Assembly: GCA_945830345.1 (NCBI GenBank)
Contig: CALZYS010000002.1
Location: 1-53,334, forward strand
Reading direction: 5' to 3'
Origin: an uncultured Prevotella sp.
Lineage (GTDB): Bacteria > Bacteroidota > Bacteroidia > Bacteroidales > Bacteroidaceae
Length of the DNA: 53,334 nucleotides
This document shows, piece after piece, positions 16,201-26,087 of this stretch. Position numbers and translations under genes: made by a program. Below the pieces are notes generated by a model. The model searched no databases. It was given only the letters and a program-made list of their open reading frames with translations, and had not been told where the DNA came from. Position 1 is the first letter of the stretch. Every line of letters begins with the position of its first letter.

Positions 16201-19200
16201 CGACACCAAGGAGATTATGAACTCACAAGCCATGATTGACACTCATAAGAAGATATATAGCTATGCAGACAAGCTCCGCCAGTTGCTTGATGACGAACAG
16301 GATGCTCTCGACAAGGCCAACCACGGCACAACCGAAGAAGCTGATCCTTCTGTTTTCGACAATACCTCGTTCATCAAAAATGCAGGCGAAACAGGAGCGA
16401 AAGACTATGCGAGCCAGATTCTTGCCAACCTCGACAGTTATCGCAGTGGTGTCAACAGTGCTGCCTATGACAAGCACATCCAGAATATCAAGGATGCCGT
16501 CGAGAAGGTTGTTCTCGCCGAGTATGCCATCAAGGGCTACGACAAGTCTGTCCTCAACGCCAACTATCTTAAGGGTGCGAAAGACCTCATCGCCGAGGCA
16601 CAGAAGGCCGCAAGCCTCAAGGCCGAGATTACTGACGGCGTGAATGTTTCTTTCACAGAGGACAAGGCAGGTATCGACCCAGAGTTTGCCGTCAAGATCG
16701 ACGAATACGTCAACACTGCTGCCAATGCTAAGGTAGGTCGATTTGCAAGTGAGCTCGACGGTCTGGTATCTACTGGCAAAAACAACGCTGCAGACGCCCA
16801 GTTCGCTGTTCTCGCCAAGACTATCGCAGACCTTTACACAAGTGAAAAGAATGACATCAGCACCAAGTTTGTGCTTGACGACAAGAATAAATACATTTCG
16901 GCTCTTGAGGATCTCTATGCAGAAACATATACAGAGGCAAACAATACTTGGAATGACCTCCTTGCTAATACCGACAAGGTTGACTACCTCGCCAAATGGA
17001 GCAATCCTCTTGACAACTATAAGTATGACGGCAAGAACTCAAAGACATGGATTGACGCGAAGACTGAGTCAACTAACAACACTGCCGATGCTGATGCACA
17101 GAAGGCTATTGTTGATATGCTCAACAATGCCGACCGAAACTATACCATCACCGCAGGTGAACTCTTTGAACTCTATGTTACACACCATCCAGGTAACACT
17201 ATTTCAACCCGTCTCGACAAAATTGGCGACGAATTGGACGAATTTGAAGCTAAGAATGCTGAGGCAGGCGGTCATGTAGCCCTTAAGACAGAGGTTAAGA
17301 CTTACACAGACAAGTTATCTACTGACCTTGCATCACTTCAGGTGGACGCTATTGACGCAGAGTTCTCATTGCTCGGCATAGAAATTGACAAGGTTAAGGA
17401 GCACTACAACAAGCTTGCTGCCGTTACGCCGGCCGACAAACTCGGCGATCTCAAGACATATGAGGACGCTATCGATGGCCTTTATGGACAGCGCAGCACT
17501 ATGCAAACTGGATGGAACAAACTGACAGATGCCGAAAAACTTGGTTCGTTCACGAAGTTCAAGAGTGGTCTGATTGGTTTGGCTTCAGACATCTTTGCTA
17601 CAGGTAACGAACTCATTGCCGGCTATGACAAGGAAGGTAATGTTGAGGCAGAGGCTATTGCTGCTGTTCAGACTGCACAAGCTGAGGTCACAAAGGCTCT
17701 CAATGACATCGACGCCATGCTCAAGGCTTATCCCGAAGACCTCAAGGGTTATAATGCTGATTATGCATCACTCAAGGATGGTCTTGATATTACCAACGGT
17801 CTGTTTGAAGGCTATGCAGGTTCTGTTTCCTTCTACAAGGACAATCTCATCTTCGACTATGACAACCTCGCTGCCGATATTGCCGCCCTCAACAACAAGG
17901 TTAAGCCAGAATATGATGCTTGCGTTAAGGATACCGAGATTTACGCTCGTGTTATCGCTAAACTCAACGGCGAAGGCGGCTTGAACAGCCAGCTCGAGAC
18001 AGCATACAACGAGGTTAAGGGCTATGCGATTGAGGCTAACTACTACCACTACTATTATATTAGCTACCAACAGAAGATTAATGACGAGATTAACAAGCTC
18101 AACAACAGAGTATCCAAGTTGACTGATGCTGACGAGACCTCTTATAATAGTAACTACAATAGTATAAGCAGCAATATCAAGCAGTATGAGCGTGATGTGA
18201 AGATTGCTCAGGCTGGCGTTTATTCAAGAGAGTTTGCAAACGCTAAATCAATTGCTGAAGAAGCTATTGACGGCAGAAATTATGGCAGAACCACAAGAAC
18301 TGAGATTAACGCTGAGCTTACTCGATTGGTAACCGCCGAGTCAAGTGTTGCTACATACATCTCATATGCCGAGTATGGTTATGTTCGTACGGACATTCTT
18401 ACAGGTGCCACAGTAGATTTTGAATGGATTGACTTTGTGGATAATGCCAAGGGCTTCGACCTTATCGAGTCAACTCTGCTCCAACTCATTGAGGATGCAA
18501 AGGCTCTCGAGACCTTGGCTGTGGAGAAGGCATACATCCAGGGTGACGCCAACAACGATGGCGAAGTCAACGTTTCAGACTACGACGAGGTTCGCAGTTG
18601 GATTCTCCAAGCCAAGAAGTTTGCCGATATCGAGGAGGCCAAGGCATACGGTGGTGATGTTAATGTTGACAAGAAGTTCAACGTTGGTGACCTCACATGT
18701 ATCTCCAACATCATCTTCAAGTCAGACTATATACTGCCTGAGCCCGAGAGAGCATCACTCCGAGGCAATGCCGAGACAGAAGTTCAGCTCACTGTCGCTA
18801 ACCAGTCTGAGGAGACCACAATCTTCGGCAAGACCGTACGCATGGCTATCAGCCTCGACAACAACCTTGCATTTGCAGCAGGCCAACTCGACATCACTCT
18901 GCCTCAGGGCATGAAACTCGCAGGTCAGAGCCTCACCGATCGTGCCAATGGTCACGACCTGCTAGCCAACGAGATTGCCGGCGGAACATACCGCCTTGTT
19001 GCCTCTACTGTAGAGAACAACGCGTTCATCGGCAACAATGGAGCTCTCATCCTCATCGACGTAGAGGTTGGCAGTGACTATAATGGAGGAGAAATAACAG
19101 TTGACAATGTCATCTTCTCCGACTCTAAGGGTAACTGCTACGAGGTGAATAGCGACCGTTATGTCCACCTCACCGGCATCGAGAGTATCGAGGCTGCCTC

Positions 19201-19312
19201 TATGAAGGAGCGCATCTACTCTGTAGGTGGTCAGGTGATGAAGACTGTTAAGAAAGGCATCAACATCATCAAGGGTGAGAACGGAGCAAAGAAGGTTGTA
19301 AGTAACAAGTAA
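13292..19312 (+). CDS. Giant helical surface protein with dockerin- and cohesin-like C-terminus
   Basis: A 2006-residue secreted protein. A signal peptide (MNKVTLSVAALAAIGGSAQA) is followed by about 1720 residues dominated by Ala, Lys, Asp and Asn in long amphipathic helices and coiled coils, without catalytic motifs. Residues about 1748-1812 form a dockerin-like domain with two calcium loops (DANNDGEVNVSD and DVNVDKKFNVGD). Residues about 1815-1955 resemble a cohesin/carrier module (NNLAFAAGQLDITLPQGMKL, GALILIDVEVG). The end, from about 1965, is a sorting-like tail with IYSVGGQVMK and GINIIKG. It is probably an extended fibre or adhesin exported across the outer membrane and joined to partners. 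No close family recognised for the helical part. Two smaller cohesin-like genes follow on the same strand. Confidence 0.75.
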   Translation: MNKVTLSVAALAAIGGSAQAAESTTDVALANEAAYQELTQGISKAILALEDGYHDKVKEDFKAKLSDLQARVDEAKKDETIAAQAEALQKELDEYVAGAVAAEKPWDAKDGLSAYYSSQLDAALASAADAMNYAFDAEFIKDTKTAYDNDVKESNDIKSAIDNFDVTDVTGYATKESDLKSRINTLKANLGNYTTKLQADNEIYVQNKNANAAFDKAYNEAETAYNNAIDKIGEVLATEGYAALRQKALGELNTVYQNNIVKAFKENALEDGKNTTAKVNTLVSTYLTPAKSEFNNVVSDYTATYNRLEAYHTQGVVDINTLKTRLKKTTDDLNKYGGEPYKLDPQTDKVNEINTLIGNLQSTVDGYIANDGKDYSADKTNIEGKLGALETATSDKIADAKAYEKALNAISGLETNLQTAITEANKVSYADGSFTYKPADYITTTAIEKLIDNSDTKAPGLKQQWATLYKNGQTAESTFDGSAVTSAIAKYTSDIAAAKAAYEDAAKLRNERAALVETLEDLDADVTLDGNVPSSLGTYGGLKSTIQGEVDAIQAKLDESKNLKDAKHTNAISEAKSISTTKTKAEVEALVKAYSDTVNDKGEVTAKGNKTNYYENLNIAAAENIIAQAEASVVASSAAITGLSVAGTGLDSDAQQKALQTELEKIKSGINSISTEKIANTKAEFEKDKAGYATTAVASLSPVINDLNKYAQDIETLKGKIAAQEANFNAYKELMKADATPATEYVLKADIAGSITAAENAVKGTTADADLDASQKFYLNQISGYNTELTNLVNAINGYYSAGTMVANKAAASQSVTILKNNVESVAANFGLNNTNHTSQLGLASALQKLWNTKYTEISEKDQTSNKQSVLASLDSKLQDIINFKKSVNDAWGNGKSKSMNDGFVAEEASIREAINAIYNEWDGVDGWRKVLVADNNKKHDEFISEFNLAKAQFDAAITSLEAFSKIKNADTKEIMNSQAMIDTHKKIYSYADKLRQLLDDEQDALDKANHGTTEEADPSVFDNTSFIKNAGETGAKDYASQILANLDSYRSGVNSAAYDKHIQNIKDAVEKVVLAEYAIKGYDKSVLNANYLKGAKDLIAEAQKAASLKAEITDGVNVSFTEDKAGIDPEFAVKIDEYVNTAANAKVGRFASELDGLVSTGKNNAADAQFAVLAKTIADLYTSEKNDISTKFVLDDKNKYISALEDLYAETYTEANNTWNDLLANTDKVDYLAKWSNPLDNYKYDGKNSKTWIDAKTESTNNTADADAQKAIVDMLNNADRNYTITAGELFELYVTHHPGNTISTRLDKIGDELDEFEAKNAEAGGHVALKTEVKTYTDKLSTDLASLQVDAIDAEFSLLGIEIDKVKEHYNKLAAVTPADKLGDLKTYEDAIDGLYGQRSTMQTGWNKLTDAEKLGSFTKFKSGLIGLASDIFATGNELIAGYDKEGNVEAEAIAAVQTAQAEVTKALNDIDAMLKAYPEDLKGYNADYASLKDGLDITNGLFEGYAGSVSFYKDNLIFDYDNLAADIAALNNKVKPEYDACVKDTEIYARVIAKLNGEGGLNSQLETAYNEVKGYAIEANYYHYYYISYQQKINDEINKLNNRVSKLTDADETSYNSNYNSISSNIKQYERDVKIAQAGVYSREFANAKSIAEEAIDGRNYGRTTRTEINAELTRLVTAESSVATYISYAEYGYVRTDILTGATVDFEWIDFVDNAKGFDLIESTLLQLIEDAKALETLAVEKAYIQGDANNDGEVNVSDYDEVRSWILQAKKFADIEEAKAYGGDVNVDKKFNVGDLTCISNIIFKSDYILPEPERASLRGNAETEVQLTVANQSEETTIFGKTVRMAISLDNNLAFAAGQLDITLPQGMKLAGQSLTDRANGHDLLANEIAGGTYRLVASTVENNAFIGNNGALILIDVEVGSDYNGGEITVDNVIFSDSKGNCYEVNSDRYVHLTGIESIEAASMKERIYSVGGQVMKTVKKGINIIKGENGAKKVVSNK

Positions 19313-19345
19313 TTCGATTTCCCTGTTATTATCAATAGGCGAGTG

Positions 19346-19372
19346 CGGTGGCAGTTTTTTCTGCTGCCACCG
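19346..19372 (+). terminator. Hairpin after the giant gene
   Basis: CGGTGGCAG (19346-19354) pairs perfectly with CTGCCACCG (19364-19372). The only T run is in the loop, so it may be a processing or partial-termination site that lowers downstream expression. Confidence 0.5.
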
Positions 19373-19449
19373 TAATGCCATCTTTTGATAGGGATAGGGC
19401 GTGTTAATAACTACATCACATTATTATATTTATCTAAGAATTGCAAATT

Positions 19450-20565
19450 ATGAAGAATATTTCGAACAAGTTCCATAAGAGTATCGTGTCACGGCTCACG
19501 GCTGTAGTGGCACTGCTCGCGATGGGTTGCTTGACATCCTTCGCCGACAACAGACTCTACATCGAGCCGTTCATGATTGCCCCGGGTGAAACTCAGCAGG
19601 TGAAGATCATTCTCGACAATGACGACCCTATAACTTCACTTCAGTTTGAACTGACATTCCAGGATGGCATCAAGTATGTTGACAACAGTTTTGCTTATGA
19701 CAATGAGACAAATCGTGTCACGAAGAATAGCCACACTCCGATGTTCAACCTATTTCCCAATGGTTCGTACAAGTGTGGACTTCTTAGCAAATCATCAACA
19801 ATAGCTTCTTCTGCCATTTCGGGCTCACGTGGTTCGATTATGACAATCGAGGTGGAAGCTGATCCTACATTCACCGGTTCAAATGAGGCTATCCTTATCA
19901 AGGGGATAGTAGGAAGCAACGGTACGGCAGAACCTGCTGTGGCAATCAAGATGGCTGACGTGGCTGTGGCAGTTAGTGCACAGATTGGCAATGCTACTGC
20001 CGATAGCGACGAGATTGTCACGCGTCCCAACACTTCCATACAGGTAGGTGTGGCACTTAACAACAACATCGAGATAGCCAACTTCCAGGCTATTGTCACT
20101 CTTCCTGAGGGTGTTAGTCCTGTAGAGGAAGGCGAAAAGGTGACATTAAGCAGCCGTGTGTCGGACAACGTGTCATATTCCTTTGAACCGATATCTGGAG
20201 AGACAAACAAGTATCTCCTTCTCGTCGAGTCAATCGTGGGCGATGTCATTCAAGGCCACGAAGGCACCCTCTTCACTCTAAACCTTGTTGCTGACAAAGT
20301 GATGGAGGATGTCATTACTATCTCCGACTTTGAAGTGTCCAATACTTCGGGTATATCATTCGATGTGAAGAGCGATATCAATGTGAAGATTAAGACTGTG
20401 ACTGACCCCACTGGCGACGGAGTGTGGAATATTAATGACGTATATGCAGTATTGACATCTTACGAGTCGGGCATTTATGAAAGCGTATGCGATGTTGATG
20501 GAGATGGTGTAATCAACATCAATGATATCTATGCCGTAATCGTGAAATATAATGAAGCAGAATAA
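19450..20565 (+). CDS. Secreted protein with two cohesin-like modules and a C-terminal dockerin
   Basis: A 371-residue protein with a signal sequence ending near SFADN. Residues about 28-165 (LYIEPFMIAPGETQQVKIIL, ITSLQFELTFQDG) and about 170-310 (IQVGVALNNNIEIANFQAIV, LPEGVSP) are two cohesin/carrier-like beta-sandwich modules. The last 55 residues form a dockerin-like domain with DPTGDGVWNINDVYAVLTSY and DVDGDGVININDIYAVI, each a calcium loop plus helix. The ATG at 19450 gives a good signal peptide; an in-frame TTG at 19441 is less likely. Having both module types allows chain-like assembly with its neighbours. There is no sorting tail of the kind seen on the flanking proteins. Confidence 0.75.
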   Translation: MKNISNKFHKSIVSRLTAVVALLAMGCLTSFADNRLYIEPFMIAPGETQQVKIILDNDDPITSLQFELTFQDGIKYVDNSFAYDNETNRVTKNSHTPMFNLFPNGSYKCGLLSKSSTIASSAISGSRGSIMTIEVEADPTFTGSNEAILIKGIVGSNGTAEPAVAIKMADVAVAVSAQIGNATADSDEIVTRPNTSIQVGVALNNNIEIANFQAIVTLPEGVSPVEEGEKVTLSSRVSDNVSYSFEPISGETNKYLLLVESIVGDVIQGHEGTLFTLNLVADKVMEDVITISDFEVSNTSGISFDVKSDINVKIKTVTDPTGDGVWNINDVYAVLTSYESGIYESVCDVDGDGVININDIYAVIVKYNEAE

Positions 20566-20576
20566 AAATTAGAACT

Positions 20577-21191
20577 ATGAAAGTATTAAGTAAGATTACA
20601 TCTACATTTGCAGTTGCTGCCGCAATGATTTTCAGCAGCTCTGCAGCAAATGCACAGGAAACTCTGACTGTTGATCCAATCACAATAGCTCCTGGTGATG
20701 AAGCTGAGGTAGTAGTAAACTACTCAAGCACAGTTGAGCGTTCTGGATACAATATGGAGGTTTTTCTTCCTGAAGGTCTTTCTTTTGTCAAGACAGCCAA
20801 CGAGGATGGCGACGAAGAAGCATTTACCCTTGGCTCAAGTGCATTGTCTTCACATGTAAAGTCTGAGTACTTTGCTGATGAAAAACATGCTAAGTTGACT
20901 ATCTTCCACATGAAGTTAAAGAACCTCAAGGATGGTGTTCTCCTGTCATTCAAAGTTAAGGCAGATGAGACATTGGCAGATAACACTGAGATTAAGTTCG
21001 ACGGTGTAATATTTAATGGTGGCGACTATCTTCCCGCATTCACGTGTCCCGTCACCAAGGATACTGCCACTGGAATTAACGAGTTGAAGGCAGAGAGCAA
21101 GAATGGCAGGAGCTACAACCTCGGTGGCCAAGTGGTTAAGGGTAACAAGAAAGGCCTGATTATCAATAACGGGAAAAAAATTGTTCAATAG
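20577..21191 (+). CDS. Small secreted cohesin-like protein with sorting-type tail
   Basis: A 204-residue protein with a signal peptide ending at ANAQE. One cohesin-like module occupies about residues 28-155 (LTVDPITIAPGDEAEVVVNY, YNMEVFLPEGLSF, LLSFKVKAD). Its opening, PITIAPGDE, parallels PFMIAPGET in the preceding protein, suggesting duplication. The end (YNLGGQVVKG, then KKGLIINNGKKIV) closely parallels the tail of the giant protein and looks like a Bacteroidetes C-terminal sorting signal. The gene starts 11 bases after the preceding stop and is surely in the same operon. Confidence 0.72.
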   Translation: MKVLSKITSTFAVAAAMIFSSSAANAQETLTVDPITIAPGDEAEVVVNYSSTVERSGYNMEVFLPEGLSFVKTANEDGDEEAFTLGSSALSSHVKSEYFADEKHAKLTIFHMKLKNLKDGVLLSFKVKADETLADNTEIKFDGVIFNGGDYLPAFTCPVTKDTATGINELKAESKNGRSYNLGGQVVKGNKKGLIINNGKKIVQ

Positions 21192-21228
21192 TCTGACAGG
21201 ATAATAAACAATTTCGATAAGTAGTTGA

Positions 21229-21262
21229 GGGGCAATGGGATATAATTCCATTGTCCCTTTTC
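21229..21262 (+). terminator. Terminator of the surface-protein cluster
   Basis: GGGGCAATGG from 21229 pairs with CCATTGTCCC (21248-21257) with one G-U wobble, followed by TTTTC. Confidence 0.75.
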
Positions 21263-21374
21263 ACTTATAGCCATTCCTTCTTTGCCAGCAGGCCGTGAGC
21301 CGTCTATCCCCATACTCGCTATCCCCCCAAAATGCAGGCAATAATATATTTTTAGATAGTTTTCTTTAATTCTT

Positions 21375-21405
21375 TTGGCTTTCTCGATTTTTTTTTCTAA
21401 CTTCG
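21375..21405 (+). promoter_or_regulatory. umuDC promoter
   Basis: TTG at 21375-21377, 20-base spacer, TAACTTCG at 21398-21405 (one deviation from TAnnTTTG). I see no obvious SOS-box palindrome. Confidence 0.6.
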
Positions 21406-21425
21406 CAGCCCAAATAGCAAATGTT

Positions 21426-21863
21426 ATGGGAAATATAAGAATAATAGGGGGAGACTTCTCCTCGCGACTCGAACTGGAACATGCGGCAGTGGTGGCGGGA
21501 TTCCCGTCGCCCGCCGACGACTATAAGCACGAGCGGCTCGACTTCAACCGCGACTTCATACGCCATCCCGAGGCAACGTTCTTCGGTGATGTCATAGGCG
21601 ACTCGATGAAGGACGCAGGGATATTCGACGGCGACAGGGTGATAATCGACAGGGCTGTGCAACCGCATAGCGGGTCGATAGTGGTGGCTTTCTGGAATGG
21701 GGAGTTTACTATCAAATATCTTGACCTAACGCATAAGAGTGAGGGGTATGTGGAACTGCGCCCTGCCAACAAGGATTACCCAGTGTTCCGCGTGGAGGCT
21801 GGTGACACATTCGAGGTGTGGGGAGTGGTGGTGCACCTTATCCGCACGTTTGAGACAATTTAA
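21426..21863 (+). CDS. umuD: UmuD-like S24 peptidase, translesion polymerase subunit
   Basis: A 145-residue S24/LexA-type self-cleaving protein. Aligned from the ATG at 21426, the predicted cleavage bond is A24-G25 ([12 protein letters not shown]), the serine is S60 ([11 protein letters not shown]) and the lysine is K97 (EFTIKYL), the same positions as in E. coli UmuD. No helix-turn-helix is present, so it is UmuD and not LexA. After cleavage UmuD' joins UmuC to form DNA polymerase V. An upstream in-frame TTG at 21375 coincides with the promoter -33 element and was rejected. umuC follows after 16 bases. Confidence 0.93.
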   Translation: MGNIRIIGGDFSSRLELEHAAVVAGFPSPADDYKHERLDFNRDFIRHPEATFFGDVIGDSMKDAGIFDGDRVIIDRAVQPHSGSIVVAFWNGEFTIKYLDLTHKSEGYVELRPANKDYPVFRVEAGDTFEVWGVVVHLIRTFETI

Positions 21864-21879
21864 CTCCTTCAAAAAAAAT

Positions 21880-23181
21880 ATGGCGATGTATGGTATCATA
21901 GACTGCGACAACTGCTACGTGTCGTGCGAGCGAGTGTTCCGTCCGGATTTGGAGGGCAAACCTGTTGTCGTGCTCAGCAACAACGACGGTTGCGTGGTGG
22001 CTCGTAGTAATGAGGCGAAGGCTATGGGCATAAAGGCAGGGACACCCTACTTTCAGTTGGAACAGATGTTTCCCGGACAGAAGATTGCCGTGTTCTCATC
22101 CAACTACGAACTATATGGCGAGATGACGGGTAGGGTGGTGGATATCATCCTCCAAGAGGCTCCCTCGTATTTCAGATACAGTATAGACGAGTGCTTTGTG
22201 AAATTCCCCGACACGGATAATGTCAATCTCAAGGAGTGGGGCGAGCAGTTGCACAAGAAAATCAAGCAGTGGGTGGGCATGCCCGTAAGTATCGGTATAG
22301 CCCCCAACAAGACCCTTGCCAAGGTGGCGAGTCATTTCGCCAAGAAGGTGGCGGGATATAACCATTGCTGCCTAATCGACACCGACGAGAAGAGGCAGAA
22401 GGCACTCCGGCTATATCCCGTGGACGAGGTGTGGGGAGTGGGCCGCCGCTATGCCGCCCGACTGGCAAATGTGGGAGTGAAGACGGCATACGACTTCTCA
22501 GCCCTCCATGGTGACTGGATAAATGCCACCTTCCGAAACGTCACTATATGGCGCACATGGGCTGAACTCAATGGGCAGGACTGCGTGCCCGACGAGGAAT
22601 ATGCCGCCAAGAAGAGCATCTGCACCAGTCGCAGTTTCAATGGTATGGTGGCCGACCTTGACACACTCTCCACGCATGTCTCCAACTATGCTGCACGCTG
22701 TGCCGAGAAGCTCAGGGCGCAGAAATCCGTCGCTGCAGTGGTGGCGGTATTCGCCCACACCAACTTCTTCCGCGAAGACCTGCCTCAGTACTCCAACTTT
22801 GCCGAGGTGACGCTCGCCACCCCCTCCAATTCCACAGTGACCATCGTGCAAGCCGCCAAGGAAGCCCTCGCAACCATCTTTATCCCTGGATATAAATACA
22901 AGAAGGCAGGAGTGATAGTGATGGGTATTACGCCCGACACACCTGTGCAGCACGACCTCTTCGACATAGCTCCCGAGAAATACGCCCGATTGCGTTGCCT
23001 CGACGAGGCCATCGACCGCGTGAACCGTATCTATGGCACAGAAACCGTAGTTCTTGGGGCGCAGCAATACCACGCAAACAAAGAGACAGGCAAGGCCGAT
23101 GTCTTTGCCAATGCCATTCGTCACGATTTTCGCAGTGGCAATCCCACGACGAGGTGGAAGGACATTATTAAACTAAAATAA
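21880..23181 (+). CDS. umuC: UmuC, Y-family DNA polymerase V catalytic subunit
   Basis: A 433-residue Y-family polymerase that copies past DNA lesions. The N-terminus [20 protein letters not shown] carries the first catalytic aspartates; [10 protein letters not shown] carries the second acidic pair. [24 protein letters not shown] is the typical fingers region, and helix-hairpin-helix and little-finger domains follow (for example [16 protein letters not shown]). The long open frame extends upstream to 21739 inside umuD, but the family start is at 21880, or the second Met at 21886. It forms an operon with umuD. Confidence 0.94.
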   Translation: MAMYGIIDCDNCYVSCERVFRPDLEGKPVVVLSNNDGCVVARSNEAKAMGIKAGTPYFQLEQMFPGQKIAVFSSNYELYGEMTGRVVDIILQEAPSYFRYSIDECFVKFPDTDNVNLKEWGEQLHKKIKQWVGMPVSIGIAPNKTLAKVASHFAKKVAGYNHCCLIDTDEKRQKALRLYPVDEVWGVGRRYAARLANVGVKTAYDFSALHGDWINATFRNVTIWRTWAELNGQDCVPDEEYAAKKSICTSRSFNGMVADLDTLSTHVSNYAARCAEKLRAQKSVAAVVAVFAHTNFFREDLPQYSNFAEVTLATPSNSTVTIVQAAKEALATIFIPGYKYKKAGVIVMGITPDTPVQHDLFDIAPEKYARLRCLDEAIDRVNRIYGTETVVLGAQQYHANKETGKADVFANAIRHDFRSGNPTTRWKDIIKLK

Positions 23182-23188
23182 TTATTTA

Positions 23189-23242
23189 CCACAGAGATAA
23201 AGAGTAAAAGAGAATTCCGGTTCATGATAGAGATTGAATGCC
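23189..23242. repeat. Partial copy of a dispersed palindromic element
   Basis: CCACAGAGATAAAGAG (23189-23204) and GAGATTGAATGCC (23230-23242) recur in the same order in the larger element at 51994-52094. The right-hand inverted arm is missing here. Confidence 0.7.
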
Positions 23243-23381
23243 AAGGCATATAGAGTTCTAAGAGGGTTGCGCTTAATAAATATTAGGTGAAAAGGTGACG
23301 GAAATGGGGCTTGGGCGGTTAAATCGTGTTAATTATTCGAGATTTTGTCGGTATTGCACCGAATATATGAGAAAAAAGCAG

Positions 23382-23389
23382 TAAATTTG
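23382..23389 (+). promoter_or_regulatory. guaB -7 box
   Basis: TAAATTTG at 23382-23389, 28 bases upstream of the guaB ATG. The nearest TTG (23354-23356) is 25 bases away, longer than usual. Confidence 0.55.
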
Positions 23390-23405
23390 CACGCAATAAA
23401 ATTAA

Positions 23406-24905
<1,500 letters not shown>

Positions 24906-24910
24906 TAAGT

Positions 24911-24938
24911 GAAGAATGAAGAATGAAGAGTGAAGAAT
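24911..24938 (+). repeat. Four 7-base units GAAGAAT preceding a start codon
   Basis: GAAGAAT, GAAGAAT, GAAGAGT, GAAGAAT run directly into the ATG at 24937, which is formed by the last unit. The purine-rich repeat stands where the ribosome-binding region should be. Confidence 0.8.
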
Positions 24939-26082
24939 GAGAAAATCGCTGATTAGCATATTATGTGCCTTTGCCGCCACGGTGGGGGCACAAACATCCG
25001 ACCCCGTGGTGATGACCGTAAATGGCCAGAACGTCACTAGGTCGGAGTTTGAGTATTCTTATAATAAGAACAACGGCGACGACGTAATCGAGAAGACGTC
25101 GGTAGAGCAGTATGTTCCTCTGTTTGTAAACTATAAACTCAAGGTTGCAGCCGCCCTCGATGCACGTCTTGACACGCTCGCATCGTTCAAGGCCGAGTTT
25201 GCCAAATACCGCGACCAACAGGTGAGACCCACTATCGTGACATCCGAGGACGTGGAGAACGAGGCGCGAAGGATATACGATGACCGACTGAAGATGATAG
25301 GCGATAGGGGGCTTATCCGCCCTGCACACATATTGCTGAGGTTGGCTCAGAAGGCAAGTAGTGAGGCTCAGGACTCGGCAAAGCAGAGGATAGACTCGAT
25401 ATATGCCTGTCTGCAGCGAGGCGAGGATTTTGCCGACCTTGCAACGAGATTCTCCCAAGACCCAGGATCGGCAAAGCGAGGAGGTATGTTGCCGTGGATA
25501 TGCACAGGGCAGACTCTCAAGGAATTCGAGGATGTGGCATTCGCCCTCAACAAGGGAGAGACAAGCAAGCCGTTCCTCTCGCCGGTGGGTTATCACATAG
25601 TGAAGATGACCGACCGCAAGCAACTCGAACCATACGACTCGCTGCGCGCGAACATTATAACTTTTATAGAGAAGCGCAACCTGCGCGATGCCATTGCCAT
25701 GCGCAAGGTGGGCGAGATGGTGAAATCGTCCGACGGGCGACTCACTGCCGCCGAGGTGATGCAGCAGAGAGCTGACTCTCTCGCCAAAGCCGACGAGGCT
25801 ATGAAATATCTGATACAGGAATACCACGACGGGCTGCTGCTCTTTGAGGTGAGCAACCGCGAGGTGTGGGAGAAGGCTGCTGCCGACTCTGTCGGTCAGA
25901 TGAAATGGTATAAGAAATACCGCAGGAAACGCTACGGAAAGAAGAAGTTTGAGGAGGTTAGAGCCGCCGTCACAGCCGACTGGCAGGACGAACTGGAGAA
26001 GCAATGGGTGGCAGCACTGCGCAAACGCTATGACGTGGTGATAAACGACGAAGTATTGAAGACTGTAAACAAACATAATTGA
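24937..26082 (+). CDS. Parvulin-type peptidyl-prolyl isomerase (periplasmic)
   Basis: A 381-residue exported protein with a signal peptide ending at VGAQT. A SurA-like N-terminal helical segment leads to a parvulin (rotamase) domain at about residues 125-235: RPAHILLRLA, EDFADLATRFSQDPGSAKRGGMLPW and PVGYHIVKMTDRK. The C-terminal 140 residues are basic and helical, reminiscent of the second half of tandem-parvulin proteins but without a second recognisable catalytic core. It likely assists outer-membrane protein folding. The next gene, another SurA-like isomerase, starts 5 bases after the stop, so the two are cotranscribed. Confidence 0.9.
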   Translation: MRKSLISILCAFAATVGAQTSDPVVMTVNGQNVTRSEFEYSYNKNNGDDVIEKTSVEQYVPLFVNYKLKVAAALDARLDTLASFKAEFAKYRDQQVRPTIVTSEDVENEARRIYDDRLKMIGDRGLIRPAHILLRLAQKASSEAQDSAKQRIDSIYACLQRGEDFADLATRFSQDPGSAKRGGMLPWICTGQTLKEFEDVAFALNKGETSKPFLSPVGYHIVKMTDRKQLEPYDSLRANIITFIEKRNLRDAIAMRKVGEMVKSSDGRLTAAEVMQQRADSLAKADEAMKYLIQEYHDGLLLFEVSNREVWEKAAADSVGQMKWYKKYRRKRYGKKKFEEVRAAVTADWQDELEKQWVAALRKRYDVVINDEVLKTVNKHN

Positions 26083-26087
26083 CATAC

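Noticed and set aside
21375..21425. N-terminal extension of UmuD from a TTG
   Set aside because: The codon is the -33 element of the promoter; starting at 21426 puts all active residues at the expected positions.
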